Of a DNA stretch of 35,713 bases, positions 23,535 through 32,079 are shown one piece after another. How positions within the stretch are numbered: position 1 is the stretch's first letter; each line of letters opens with the position of its first letter. Below the pieces are notes generated by a model that did no database searches, was not told the DNA's origin, and was given only the letters and a program-made list of their open reading frames with translations. Made by a program: the position numbers and the translations under genes. The stretch is from Alphaproteobacteria bacterium MarineAlpha10_Bin2 (lineage in GTDB: Bacteria; Pseudomonadota; Alphaproteobacteria; UBA828): assembly GCA_002937555.1 (NCBI GenBank), contig PTKB01000003.1, positions 1 to 35,713 on the forward strand. The letters run 5' to 3'.

Positions 23535-24092
23535 GTGAGCCGCATCCCGCTGCCAAAAGAAGACGAGCTGGACGCCGACCAGCGCCGGGTTTACGACGAC
23601 ATCAAATCGGGCCGGCGCGGCGCTGTGCTCGACCTCTTCATGATGATGATGCACAGCCCCCAGCTCGCCGACCGGGCGCAGCGCCTCGGTGTCTTTTTAC
23701 GCTATGAAACCAGCCTGCCGACGCGCCTCAGCGAGCTCGCGGTGCTGACCACGGCCAAGCATTGGAATTCTTCCTACGAGTGGCATTTCCACGAAAAAGA
23801 AGCGCGCGCCGGCGGCTTGGCGGAGAATATTATCGCCGCCGTCCGCGCCGGTGACACGCCGGCATTCGACAATGCCGAAGAAGCCGCCGTCCACGCCTAT
23901 ACGCGCGAGCTGCTCAGCAACCGCCATGCCAGCGACGAAACCTATCAAACCGCGCTCGGCTTTTTCGGCAACGCCGGCATGGTCGAGCTGACCTGCCTGA
24001 TCGGCTATTACTGCATGATCGCGATGACCCTGAACGAACATGGCGTGCCGCTTCCTGAAGGCGCCGAGCCAGCCTTGCCGCCGCCCGGCTGA
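23535..24092 (+). CDS. Carboxymuconolactone decarboxylase-family protein
   Basis: A 185-residue all-helical protein of the CMD/AhpD superfamily. It starts at a GTG with AAGGAG 7 nt upstream. The core LSELAVLTTAKHWNSSYEWHFHEKEARAGGL matches CMD-domain proteins and lacks the CxxC pair of the peroxidase AhpD, so a redox role is unlikely. Enzymatic decarboxylation of carboxymuconolactone is only one of several activities in this family and no other protocatechuate gene is present. It shares a transcript with gpt and ends at the hairpin at 24116-24139. Confidence 0.88.
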   Translation: MSRIPLPKEDELDADQRRVYDDIKSGRRGAVLDLFMMMMHSPQLADRAQRLGVFLRYETSLPTRLSELAVLTTAKHWNSSYEWHFHEKEARAGGLAENIIAAVRAGDTPAFDNAEEAAVHAYTRELLSNRHASDETYQTALGFFGNAGMVELTCLIGYYCMIAMTLNEHGVPLPEGAEPALPPPG

Positions 24093-24115
24093 TCGCGTTC
24101 GGCGGCACAAAAATT

Positions 24116-24139
24116 CGCCCCGCCGTTTCCAGCGGGGCG
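24116..24139 (-). terminator. Intrinsic terminator between the convergent CMD and LivK-like genes
   Basis: CGCCCCGC (24116-24123) pairs with GCGGGGCG (24132-24139) around an 8-nt loop. On the minus strand the stem is followed by AATTTTTG, so it best terminates the binding-protein gene, and it may also stop readthrough from the plus-strand genes. Confidence 0.82.
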
Positions 24140-24163
24140 ATGAGTCGTTCAAGATAGGCTTAT

Positions 24164-25381
24164 TTAGCGCGCGATATAGTCGTAGTGCTTGCCAAACAAC
24201 ACATCCATCGGCACCGCCTCGGAGATCGTCCATTCGTCGACCACAGCTGGTTTGCCGTTGGTGGTCTCGACAATTAAATACGGTGCTCGAGCCTGATGGT
24301 GCAAGGTTTTGGTGAAGGTCCGCGTTCCAACGAGCACAGGCTCATCTTGGAAAGACTCCAGTGCTTCCACGACGGCATCGGAATCAAACGTGCCCGCCAT
24401 CTCCACCGCCTTGGCCCACATCTCGAAAACCACATAGCCAGGGTAGGCGTACTGGCTAATTGGATATGCGCCAGTTAGGGCTTTGAATTTTTCGTTGAAG
24501 TCTAGTACGGCCTGCCGCGGATCATCTCCATAGATCGAGGCTTGCTCGGGAACAAAGTGGCCACTCAAGTCAGGTACCGCCTCAAGCCAATAGTCTCCCG
24601 TCATGGAGCTTCCGCCACCCAACGCACTGTTAATTCCAGCCGCTCGAATCTGACGAATCGCACTTGCGCCGCCCGGGTTATAGCTACAAATCTGAATGAA
24701 ATCGGGTTCGACATCCAATGCTTTGATGCGGTCGATCTGCGGCTGAATGGTGGGATCCTCGTTCTGGAACACGTCATGTCCGAGGATTTCTCCGCCGATC
24801 TTTTCGCGCCACATCCAATCGAATCCGTAGCAGATGCCCTTGTTATACTCGATCACGTCGTCGAGCAGGATATAGGCCGTGCGCCAGCCTTTTTTGTTCC
24901 AGCCCCATTCGGCCAGTGCCGCGCCCTGCACGGCCGCGAGGACCGAGCTCGAGAACGCGTATTTGCCGATGCCCTGGACGCCGGCGAGCACGCTCTCGGC
25001 GCATAGGAAGACGGAAATTTTCTTTTGGTTCTGCGCCGCCAATGCCGCCGGAGCGCCAAAGTCGTAGTCACAGTCCACCGCGATCGCCTGGGCGCCCTGA
25101 TTGAGAACGGAGATACCGGCCTTCTTGCTCTCGACGCGGTCGGTCTTGGCGTCGGCGAACACTGCCTCGATTTTCTTGCCCAACAGGCCGCCCTTGGCAT
25201 TCCAATCGTCAATCGCGATTAGCGCCGCTTCGGTCGACGGTCCGCTATAGGCCTTCATCCAACCGGACGATGAGCCGGCGAAGCCGAATTTGACGACATG
25301 ATCGTCCGCTTGGGCGGGCGATGTGGCGGCGAATCCGAGAGCCAAGGCCCCCGCCGCCACCAACGACATAAATTTTCTCAT
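24164..25381 (-). CDS. Branched-chain amino-acid-type ABC transporter substrate-binding protein
   Basis: A 405-residue LivK-type (family 4) binding protein. I chose the ATG at 25381, with GGGAGAAG upstream and a 25-residue signal peptide (MRKFMS, hydrophobic core, AQA cleavage) leading to DDHVVKFGFAGSSSG. The open frame upstream of that has no family match. The GPSTEAALIAIDDWNAKGGLLGKKIE segment is typical. It is divergent from the livG-livF-livH-livM homologues that complete the importer; members of this class carry amino acids, amides, urea or aromatic acids. It ends at the terminator at 24116-24139. Confidence 0.9.
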   Translation of the reverse strand: MRKFMSLVAAGALALGFAATSPAQADDHVVKFGFAGSSSGWMKAYSGPSTEAALIAIDDWNAKGGLLGKKIEAVFADAKTDRVESKKAGISVLNQGAQAIAVDCDYDFGAPAALAAQNQKKISVFLCAESVLAGVQGIGKYAFSSSVLAAVQGAALAEWGWNKKGWRTAYILLDDVIEYNKGICYGFDWMWREKIGGEILGHDVFQNEDPTIQPQIDRIKALDVEPDFIQICSYNPGGASAIRQIRAAGINSALGGGSSMTGDYWLEAVPDLSGHFVPEQASIYGDDPRQAVLDFNEKFKALTGAYPISQYAYPGYVVFEMWAKAVEMAGTFDSDAVVEALESFQDEPVLVGTRTFTKTLHHQARAPYLIVETTNGKPAVVDEWTISEAVPMDVLFGKHYDYIAR

Positions 25382-25476
25382 GGTTGCTTCTCCCGAGTTG
25401 ATTTCCCTAAAATCCAATACGCCTGACTTAAGCACTTCGGGCATTGTCGTGGAATATGCCGCATTTGCAAGGCGCT

Positions 25477-25499
25477 TTGACATGAACCTTCGTTCGCCA
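25477..25499 (+). promoter_or_regulatory. Candidate -35 element upstream of the liv genes
   Basis: A perfect TTGACA at 25477-25482 lies in the 176-bp gap between the divergent binding-protein and ATPase genes. The -10 position 17-18 nt downstream is poor (GCCATT/CCATTT), so the assignment rests on the -35 alone. Confidence 0.25.
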
Positions 25500-25557
25500 G
25501 CCATTTTCCAGTTGATTCCCCCGGCAACAATCAATTAGGTACCTGTCACCGGGGCGC

Positions 25558-26367
25558 ATGAAGCAGCGCAAAAAAGCGCCGGAAGGGAGATCGCAGGCCG
25601 ATCGGGCTTGCACGGAAGGGGCAAGAGTGGCGGAACAGGCCAACGGCAGCGGACAGACCCTGGAAGCACGTCAGGTATCGGTAAGCTTCGAAGGCTTGAC
25701 CGCCGTCAACAGTGTCGACGAAACCCTGCATCAAGGCGAGATTCTAGGACTGATTGGCCCGAACGGGGCCGGCAAGACGACGCTGGTCAACGCCATGACC
25801 GGATTTCAATTGCCCGCTGCCGGCGAAGTTCTCCTCTGCGGCAAAGTCATTTCCAGTTTGTCGCCCCATTGGATCCGCCGGCACGGCGTTGCCCGTACGT
25901 TTCAGGCCGGGCGTCTGTTCCGCGATATGCCGGTCAGCGAGAATGTCGAAGTCGCCGCTGTCAGCATGGGCCTCAGCCGCAAGAAGGCGCATGCCCATGC
26001 CATGGAGCTGTTGGAATGGCTTGGCCTCGCCGACCGCGCGGAAATGCCCGCCGGCATCCTGCCTTACACTGACGAACGGCGCGTCGGCATCGCCCGGGCG
26101 CTCGCACTCAGCCCGCAATTCGTGCTGTTGGACGAGCCGGCGGCCGGAATGTCGGATTTAGAATGCGACGACATCATGCAGGTGGTGCGCGAAATTCCCG
26201 AACGCTTCGGCTGCGGCGTGCTGCTGATCGAACATAATATGCGCGTCATCATGGGCGTCTGCGCCCGCATCCATGTGCTCGATTCCGGCAAAACCATCGC
26301 CCGCGGCACGCCGGCGGAAGTGCAGAAAAACCCGGTCGTCATCAACGCCTATCTCGGGCATTCCTGA
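25558..26367 (+). CDS. livG: Branched-chain amino-acid-type ABC transporter ATP-binding protein (LivG-like)
   Basis: A nucleotide-binding subunit with Walker A GPNGAGKTT and Walker B FVLLDEPAAGMSD. The signature region reads LPYTDERR, where family members usually have LxYGQQRR, so the canonical glycine is replaced. The frame opens at an ATG at 25558, but a GTG at 25627 has a better GGAAGGGG site and would remove a basic 23-residue extension that lacks homology; the true start could be either. It begins the livG-livF-livH-livM order, with 3 nt before livF. Confidence 0.88.
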   Translation: MKQRKKAPEGRSQADRACTEGARVAEQANGSGQTLEARQVSVSFEGLTAVNSVDETLHQGEILGLIGPNGAGKTTLVNAMTGFQLPAAGEVLLCGKVISSLSPHWIRRHGVARTFQAGRLFRDMPVSENVEVAAVSMGLSRKKAHAHAMELLEWLGLADRAEMPAGILPYTDERRVGIARALALSPQFVLLDEPAAGMSDLECDDIMQVVREIPERFGCGVLLIEHNMRVIMGVCARIHVLDSGKTIARGTPAEVQKNPVVINAYLGHS

Positions 26368-26370
26368 GCG

Positions 26371-27117
26371 ATGCTGCTCAGCGTCGATAATATAACCGTC
26401 CATTACAGCCGCCTGCCGGCCTTGCGCGAGGTTTCGGTATTTGTCGACGAGGGCGAAATCGTCTGTATCGTCGGGCCCAACGGCGCCGGCAAATCGACCA
26501 CGCTGTTGTCGATCTCGGGCGTCCTTAATCCGACCAGCGGCGACATCACTTTCGACGGCAAGCGGATCAACGGCATGAGCCCGGAAGCGGTGGCGCGCGC
26601 CGGCATCTCGCAGGTGCCGGAAGGGCGCCATGTGTTCACCACCCTCAATGTCGAGGAAAACTTGCGCATCGGCACGTCGATCCGCCAAGACCGCAGCGAC
26701 ATCGAGAAAGATTTCAAAAAGGTGCTGGAAATATTTCCGGTCCTCGCAGAGCGCCGCAAGCAGGCCGCCGGCAAACTCTCCGGTGGCGAGCAGCAGATGC
26801 TGGTGATTGGCCGCGCGCTGTTGACAAGCCCGCGCATCATGACCATCGACGAACCGTCGCTCGGCCTCGCGCCCAATTTGGTCGACCGGGTTTACGAGAC
26901 TCTGTTGGAATTGCGCAAAGACCGCGGTCTGACGCTGCTCATCGTCGAGCAAAGCTCCGAGCGCGCGCTGAAGAGCGCCGACCGGCTCTATGTGTTGCGC
27001 AGCGGCCAAATGCAACTCGAAGGCAACGTCGCCGACCTGCAGGACGGCGAGAAAGTGCGCCAAGCCTATTTCGGTTTCGAGGAAAGCACCACCGATGACG
27101 ACGAGGTGGCGTTTTAG
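26371..27117 (+). CDS. livF: Branched-chain amino-acid-type ABC transporter ATP-binding protein (LivF-like)
   Basis: The second ATPase of the importer, 248 residues. Walker A GPNGAGKST, signature KLSGGEQQM and Walker B IMTIDEPSLGLAP are complete, and the ending includes the family's LYVLRSGQM strand. In contrast to LivG here, all ATP-site motifs are canonical. It begins 3 nt after livG and its TAG stop shares one base with the GTG start of livH, so the two are translationally coupled. Confidence 0.92.
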   Translation: MLLSVDNITVHYSRLPALREVSVFVDEGEIVCIVGPNGAGKSTTLLSISGVLNPTSGDITFDGKRINGMSPEAVARAGISQVPEGRHVFTTLNVEENLRIGTSIRQDRSDIEKDFKKVLEIFPVLAERRKQAAGKLSGGEQQMLVIGRALLTSPRIMTIDEPSLGLAPNLVDRVYETLLELRKDRGLTLLIVEQSSERALKSADRLYVLRSGQMQLEGNVADLQDGEKVRQAYFGFEESTTDDDEVAF

Positions 27118-28034
27118 TGGATTATATTATCCAGACTGTCATCAGCGCCCTGAGCTTCGGCAGCTTCTACGCGTTGGGCGCCCTCGGCATCGGCCTCTTA
27201 TTCAGCGTCCTCCGGCTAATCAATTTCGCCCATGGCGATTTCATCACCATCGGCGGATTTGCCTTGATAGTGCCCTCCTCCGCCGTCGTCGCGACCGTGT
27301 TGATCGGCGGGTTTCATCCGGTTCTGTTGGTGATATGCGTCGTTGCGATTGTCATCATCGTGGCGCTGCTTTCCTATTTTCTTGTCTTCCAACATGTGCA
27401 GAATTCCTCGCCGGCGACGATGATGATCGTCTCCTTTGCGCTCGGCTACACCCTGCAAAACATCATCCTGATGATATATGGCGGCCGGCCCAAAGCGGTG
27501 AACATATTTCCCGAACTGACCGGGCAAGTACAAATTTCGGACGGCGTTAGCGTGCAAATCTTGCAGCTCGTCATCATTGCTGTGACATGGATCCTGCTGA
27601 TCGCGCTCGTCCTCTTTTTGCGGCGCACCAAGGTCGGCGTGCAGATGCGCGCGGCGGCGGAAGATTTCCGCATGGCCCGGATGCTCGGCGTCAACGGAAA
27701 AAGTGTGATCGCCCTGGCCTTCATTTTGAGCGGCCTCTTGGCCGGCATTATGGCTCTGCTGTTCGTCACGCAAACCGGCGTGCTGACGTTTCGCATGGGC
27801 ACGCCTATCATGTTGTTCTTCTTTATCGCCACCGTCATCGGCGGCATGGGCAGCCTGGTCGGTGCCGTGGTCGGCGGCTATGCGGTCGGCATTGTCAGTG
27901 TCGTACTGGCGGCCGTGTTGCCGGGAGACATACGCATCTTCCGCGACGCCCTCGTATTCCTGATTGTGATTATCATCCTGCTGGGGCGGCCGCAGGGCCT
28001 GGTGCTCACCAAATCCGCAAAGGATCGCGTCTGA
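27117..28034 (+). CDS. livH: Branched-chain amino-acid-type ABC transporter permease (LivH-like)
   Basis: A 305-residue permease starting at GTG 27117. It has eight or so hydrophobic helices and the family opening QTVISALSFGSFYALGALGIGL followed by RLINFAHGDF. The GVQMRAAAEDF...RMLGVNG segment is the cytoplasmic loop that meets the ATPase. It overlaps livF by one base and livM by one base. Confidence 0.92.
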   Translation: MDYIIQTVISALSFGSFYALGALGIGLLFSVLRLINFAHGDFITIGGFALIVPSSAVVATVLIGGFHPVLLVICVVAIVIIVALLSYFLVFQHVQNSSPATMMIVSFALGYTLQNIILMIYGGRPKAVNIFPELTGQVQISDGVSVQILQLVIIAVTWILLIALVLFLRRTKVGVQMRAAAEDFRMARMLGVNGKSVIALAFILSGLLAGIMALLFVTQTGVLTFRMGTPIMLFFFIATVIGGMGSLVGAVVGGYAVGIVSVVLAAVLPGDIRIFRDALVFLIVIIILLGRPQGLVLTKSAKDRV

Positions 28035-29089
28035 TGATCGAGGCCAACACGCCCCTTCTGCGCTTGGTGCGCACCTTTTGGCCGTTGATCATACTAAGCT
28101 TGGCGCTGCTGATCATTGTCGCCATCGTCGATTTCACCGGCGACATCATTTTGGCTCAAACGCTCGTCGAAGGATTGGTGCGGATCGTCATTGTCGCTGC
28201 GCTTTATATATTTATCGGCAATTCGGGCATCATATCCTTCGGCCATATTGGCTTCATGATGATCGGCGCTTATGCCACCGCATGGCAGACCTGTTGCCCC
28301 TATACGCGCGAGATGTTCATGCCGGGCTTGCCGGTTTATCTGCTGAACAATACGCATCATTTCATACCGGCGATCCTGTTGGGCGGTTTGCTGGCGGCGG
28401 TGGCCGCCTTGATTACCGGTCTTGCCATCATGCGGCTTTCCGGCATAGCCGCATCGATCGGCACGTTTGCCCTTATGATGGTGTTCTATTCCGTTTACCT
28501 GCGCTGGAGCACCTGGACCTCCGGCGCCAGTTCGGTCGTCGGCCTGCCGACGACGACGACGCCGTGGGTGGGGTATGTCTACGCCGTCATCACACTCGCC
28601 GCGGCGTTCCTCTATTCGCGCTCGAAATGGGGCTTGGCGCTACGCGCGTCACGCGACGACGAGGTGGCCGCCAGGGCGTCCGGCGTCAACGTCTTCCGGC
28701 AAAGGCTTCTCGCCTTTGTCGTGAGCGCCTTCTTCTGCGGCATGGCCGGTGGCCTGTTCGGCCATTTTCTCGGCATGCTGACAGTGGATAGTTTTCATCT
28801 CTCCATGACCTTCATCACCCTTTCCATGCTTGTCCTTGGCGGCATGCAAAGTCTCTCCGGTGCGGTCGTTGGGGTGGTTGTGCTCTCCTTCGTGATTGAC
28901 GTTCTCCGGCGCCTGGAGACCGGTGTCGGCAACTTCTCCATCCCGACCAGCTCGGCGGAAGTGTTCGTCGGCATCACGATTATTCTGATTCTTATCTTCC
29001 GCCCATCCGGCATCACCGGAAACGCCGAAATTTACTGGCCGTTCAAGGCCGATGTCAGCGCGTCGGCCGCCATGAAACGGCAGTCCTAG
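28034..29089 (+). CDS. livM: Branched-chain amino-acid-type ABC transporter permease (LivM-like)
   Basis: A 351-residue permease. The ATG at 28034 shares one base with the livH stop (TGATG); the same frame remains open for nearly 450 nt further upstream but only as a shadow of livH. GNSGIISFGHIGFMMIGAY is the LivM hallmark, and the ATPase-contact loop WGLALRASRDDEVAARASGVN follows the middle helices. It ends 11 nt before the convergent SnoaL-like gene, with no clear terminator between them. Confidence 0.92.
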   Translation: MIEANTPLLRLVRTFWPLIILSLALLIIVAIVDFTGDIILAQTLVEGLVRIVIVAALYIFIGNSGIISFGHIGFMMIGAYATAWQTCCPYTREMFMPGLPVYLLNNTHHFIPAILLGGLLAAVAALITGLAIMRLSGIAASIGTFALMMVFYSVYLRWSTWTSGASSVVGLPTTTTPWVGYVYAVITLAAAFLYSRSKWGLALRASRDDEVAARASGVNVFRQRLLAFVVSAFFCGMAGGLFGHFLGMLTVDSFHLSMTFITLSMLVLGGMQSLSGAVVGVVVLSFVIDVLRRLETGVGNFSIPTSSAEVFVGITIILILIFRPSGITGNAEIYWPFKADVSASAAMKRQS

Positions 29090-29100
29090 GGCCGTTTGGT

Positions 29101-29565
29101 TCAGGTCTGATCGACCCAGCCGTCGAGATGCGGCGCGAAAAACTTTACGTCGAGCCGGAGATGCTTGTTGAGCCAAACACCGTCCTGCTTGACGTAATCA
29201 TCATCATATTCGGCGGCTAGCCAGCGCGCTTCCTTCTTGCCCTCCATGTTCGTCGTACACGGCATGATCAGCCACCATTTGCCGTTGGCGCTGTCGCCAT
29301 CGACGGTGATGATCGGGTTCAGCACCAGATGGCCGGCGAAGACGATATCCTTCGATATGCCACGGAAGAATTCCCGGATCGCCTCGCGGCCCTCATAGCG
29401 GCCGAAATCGGCGCCGTCCCAGATGCCGTCCTCGGTAAACATATTTGCGATCCCGTCCGGGTCGTAGCCGTCATCGCAATAGGCGCAGTACCGCGCCTTC
29501 ATCTGTTTGATGTCCTCGATCGCGGTCAGCCGCGCAACCTGTTGTTCCAGCGTCGCCTCGCCCAT
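29101..29565 (-). CDS. SnoaL-like (NTF2-fold) protein
   Basis: A 154-residue protein of the SnoaL/NTF2 fold. I chose the ATG at 29565, preceded by GCGAGG, over a long open extension upstream. The IEDIKQMKARYCAYCDDGYDPDGIANMFTEDGIWDG opening is that of SnoaL_4-type members, which include ring hydroxylating dioxygenase-like small proteins, isomerases and dehydratases. The active residues differ between members, so no reaction can be assigned. It is divergent from the molybdenum hydroxylase gene by 170 bp, which may indicate shared regulation. Confidence 0.83.
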   Translation of the reverse strand: MGEATLEQQVARLTAIEDIKQMKARYCAYCDDGYDPDGIANMFTEDGIWDGADFGRYEGREAIREFFRGISKDIVFAGHLVLNPIITVDGDSANGKWWLIMPCTTNMEGKKEARWLAAEYDDDYVKQDGVWLNKHLRLDVKFFAPHLDGWVDQT

Positions 29566-29601
29566 GGTGATCCTCGCCCTGTCGGTTGATGTCGGAGTGA
29601 A

Positions 29602-29630
29602 AGAGTGTGACAGCGCTTGCCAACGGTCAA
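29602..29630 (-). promoter_or_regulatory. Candidate promoter for the SnoaL-like gene
   Basis: On the minus strand TTGACC (29625-29630) is followed after 17 nt by CACTCT (29602-29607), about 40 nt before the start codon. The -35 is good and the -10 poor. Confidence 0.27.
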
Positions 29631-29735
29631 AACTTTTCTTTGCGCAAGGCTCAATAACGGCGTGTCGCCAAGCTCTGCGTTGGCCTATCATGGCCGTCAC
29701 GGATTGACGTGGTCGATAGCAAGGAGAGGCAGGAG

Positions 29736-32066
29736 ATGGCCAAATTTGGTGTGGGACAATCGGTCAAGCGCAAAGAGGATGACGACCTGTTGCTGGGTGC
29801 CGGCGTCTTTCAGGACGACCTCAACCTGCCCGGTCAGGCGCACAGCTATTTCCTGCGCTCCGAGCATGCCCATGCCGATATCGAAAACATAGATTGCGCC
29901 GAGGCGCTCGCCATGCCGGGTGTGGTGGCCATCTTTACCGGCGCCGATGTGGAGGCGGATGGCCTCGGCACCGTGCCCTGCCTGATGGACGCCTTCGTGC
30001 CGCTCACCCGCCCCGACGGCAGCCCACGCTATTACCCGCCCAACTATCTGCTTCCGGCGGCGCGCGTGCGCCATGTCGGCGAGGCGGTGGCGATGGTCGT
30101 CGCCGAGACGGCGCTCCAGGCGCGCGACGCGGCGGAAAAGATTGCGGTGACTTACCGCGCGCTGCCGCATGTAGTGGAGACCGAACGTGCCGAAGCACCG
30201 GACGCGCCGACCTTATGGCCGGAGGCGCCGGGCAATCTGTCCTTCTTCTGGGAGCATGGCGACAAGGCGGCGGTGGACGCCGCCTTCGAAAAGGCCGAGC
30301 GTGTCGTCGCGCTCGATTTGGTGAACAGCCGGGTTATCGTCAACTCAATCGAGGCGCGCGGCGCGCTCGGAGTCTTCGATGAAGCGAGCGGGCGCTATAC
30401 GCTGCACACCAACACCCAGCATCCCTTCGATACCCGGAACGTCGTCGCCGGAATCTTGGGCGCCGAGCAAGACGATGTGCGCATCCTGTCGCCGATGATT
30501 GGCGGCGGTTTCGGCATGAAACATATGGTCCACCCCGAGCAACCGTTGGTCGCCTGGGCGGCCAAGAAAACCGGGCGCCCGGTCAGATGGATGAGCGAGC
30601 GCGGCGAAGGCTTTGTCAGCGATACCCAGGCGCGCGATCACGTCACCCACGCCGAACTGGCGCTCGACAGCGAAGCCAAATTTCTCGCCATCCGCGTCAG
30701 CACCACGGCAAACCTCGGTGCTTATGTTTCGAATTTGGGCCCCGTTAGCCCGTCGCTCCTCTATACCCGTATGCTCGCCAATGCCTACCGCACGCCGGCG
30801 ATCCATGCCGAGGTGCGGGGCGTGCTGACCAACACCGTCTTCACCGACGCCTATCGCGGCGCCGGCATCCCCGAAAGCGCCTATGTGGTGGAACGGCTGG
30901 TCGACAAGGCGGGGCGCGAGACCGGCCTTGGCGCGGTCGAAATCCGTCGCCGCAACGTCATCCAGGCCGAGCAAATGCCCTACACCACGCCGATGGATAT
31001 CGTCTACGATACGGGCGATTTCGAAAAGAACATGGACGATTGCCTGACCTTCGCCGACTGGTTCGGCTTTTCCCAGCGCCGCGCGCTGGCGCATGAGCGC
31101 GGCAAGTTGCGCGGCATCGGTTTGGCGCTTTACGTCGAATCCACCGTCGGCGATCCCAACGAGAGCATTTCCATTCAGTTCACCGAGAACGACAGCGTGA
31201 TCCTGAGGGCCGGCACCAAATCTTCCGGTCAGGGCCATGGCACGATATTCGCGCAGTTCCTGCACGAAACCCTGGGCGTGCCCTTCGACAAAATTTTCTA
31301 CGAAGAGGGCGACACCGACACATTGTCGCAGGGCGGCGGCAGCGGCGGCTCGCGCTCGACCTATATGGTCGCCGTGGCGGTCAAGCTCGGCGCCGACAAG
31401 ATCATCGAGAAAGGCAAACAACTGGCCGCCCATCTGCTGGAAACCTCGGCAGCGGATATCCGCTTCGAAGATGGCACGTTCACGGTTGCCGGCACCGACA
31501 GATCGATGGACATCATGGCGCTGGCGGTGGCCGCCCGCGACACGGCCAATCTGCCCGACGGCATGGAACCGGGGCTCGACGAGCGCGCGCAGTCTGAAAT
31601 CACCGACCCGACGCTGCCCAACGGCTGCCATATTTGCGAAGTCGAGATTGATCCCAGTACCGGGGCACTTGAGCTCGACACGTACACCGCAGTCAATGAT
31701 TTCGGCCGCGTCGTCAATCCGCAATTGCTGGAAGGCCAGATTCACGGCGGTCTCGCCCAGGGGCTCGGCCAGGCGGTGTTCGAGAACTGCGTCTATGATT
31801 CCGACAGTGGCCAGTTGATCAGCGGCTCGTTCATGGATTATTGCCTGCCGCGCGCCGACGATATGCCGGAGTTCTTTCTCGCCACCAACGAAGTCCTCAC
31901 CGAGCAGAATGTTTTCGGCGTCAAAGGCTGCGGCGAAGCCGGCTGCATTCCGTCCGTGCCGGCGGTGGTGAGCGCGGTGCTGGACGCCTTGGCCGTGCGC
32001 GGCGTCGAGACGATCGACATGCCGCTAACGCCGGAGCGCATTTGGCGCGCCGCCCAGGCCGGCTGA
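29736..32066 (+). CDS. Molybdopterin-binding large subunit, xanthine dehydrogenase/CoxL superfamily
   Basis: A 776-residue catalytic subunit of a molybdenum hydroxylase. I chose the ATG at 29736, which follows AAGGAGAGGCAGGAG, over a GTG at 29709. The cofactor motifs GGGFGMKH (near 256), GQGHG and QGGGSGGSRS are present and the catalytic Glu734 lies in KGCGEAGC. At the position that in true CO dehydrogenase is AYRCSFR, this protein has AYRGAGIPE (372-380), so it is not a form I CO dehydrogenase. Xanthine-, aldehyde- or heterocycle-type hydroxylation is likely. No FAD or 2Fe-2S subunit gene is adjacent. The VOC gene follows by 13 nt. Confidence 0.9.
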   Translation: MAKFGVGQSVKRKEDDDLLLGAGVFQDDLNLPGQAHSYFLRSEHAHADIENIDCAEALAMPGVVAIFTGADVEADGLGTVPCLMDAFVPLTRPDGSPRYYPPNYLLPAARVRHVGEAVAMVVAETALQARDAAEKIAVTYRALPHVVETERAEAPDAPTLWPEAPGNLSFFWEHGDKAAVDAAFEKAERVVALDLVNSRVIVNSIEARGALGVFDEASGRYTLHTNTQHPFDTRNVVAGILGAEQDDVRILSPMIGGGFGMKHMVHPEQPLVAWAAKKTGRPVRWMSERGEGFVSDTQARDHVTHAELALDSEAKFLAIRVSTTANLGAYVSNLGPVSPSLLYTRMLANAYRTPAIHAEVRGVLTNTVFTDAYRGAGIPESAYVVERLVDKAGRETGLGAVEIRRRNVIQAEQMPYTTPMDIVYDTGDFEKNMDDCLTFADWFGFSQRRALAHERGKLRGIGLALYVESTVGDPNESISIQFTENDSVILRAGTKSSGQGHGTIFAQFLHETLGVPFDKIFYEEGDTDTLSQGGGSGGSRSTYMVAVAVKLGADKIIEKGKQLAAHLLETSAADIRFEDGTFTVAGTDRSMDIMALAVAARDTANLPDGMEPGLDERAQSEITDPTLPNGCHICEVEIDPSTGALELDTYTAVNDFGRVVNPQLLEGQIHGGLAQGLGQAVFENCVYDSDSGQLISGSFMDYCLPRADDMPEFFLATNEVLTEQNVFGVKGCGEAGCIPSVPAVVSAVLDALAVRGVETIDMPLTPERIWRAAQAG

Positions 32067-32079
32067 AGGGGCGCACGGC

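Noticed and set aside
22837-23556. A 239-codon minus-strand frame covering the phosphoribosyltransferase gene
   Set aside because: Antisense to gpt; its extension into the AT-rich spacer shows no protein-like pattern.
27587-28033. Upstream extension of the LivM frame
   Set aside because: It overlaps livH in another frame; the TGATG junction at 28032-28036 marks the real start.
30345-31745. A 466-codon minus-strand open frame over the molybdenum hydroxylase gene
   Set aside because: Antisense shadow of a well-supported large subunit gene, no family resemblance.
29736-32066. Carbon monoxide dehydrogenase large subunit
   Set aside because: The diagnostic AYRCSFR motif is absent; the protein has AYRGAGIPE and lacks CoxS and CoxM neighbours.
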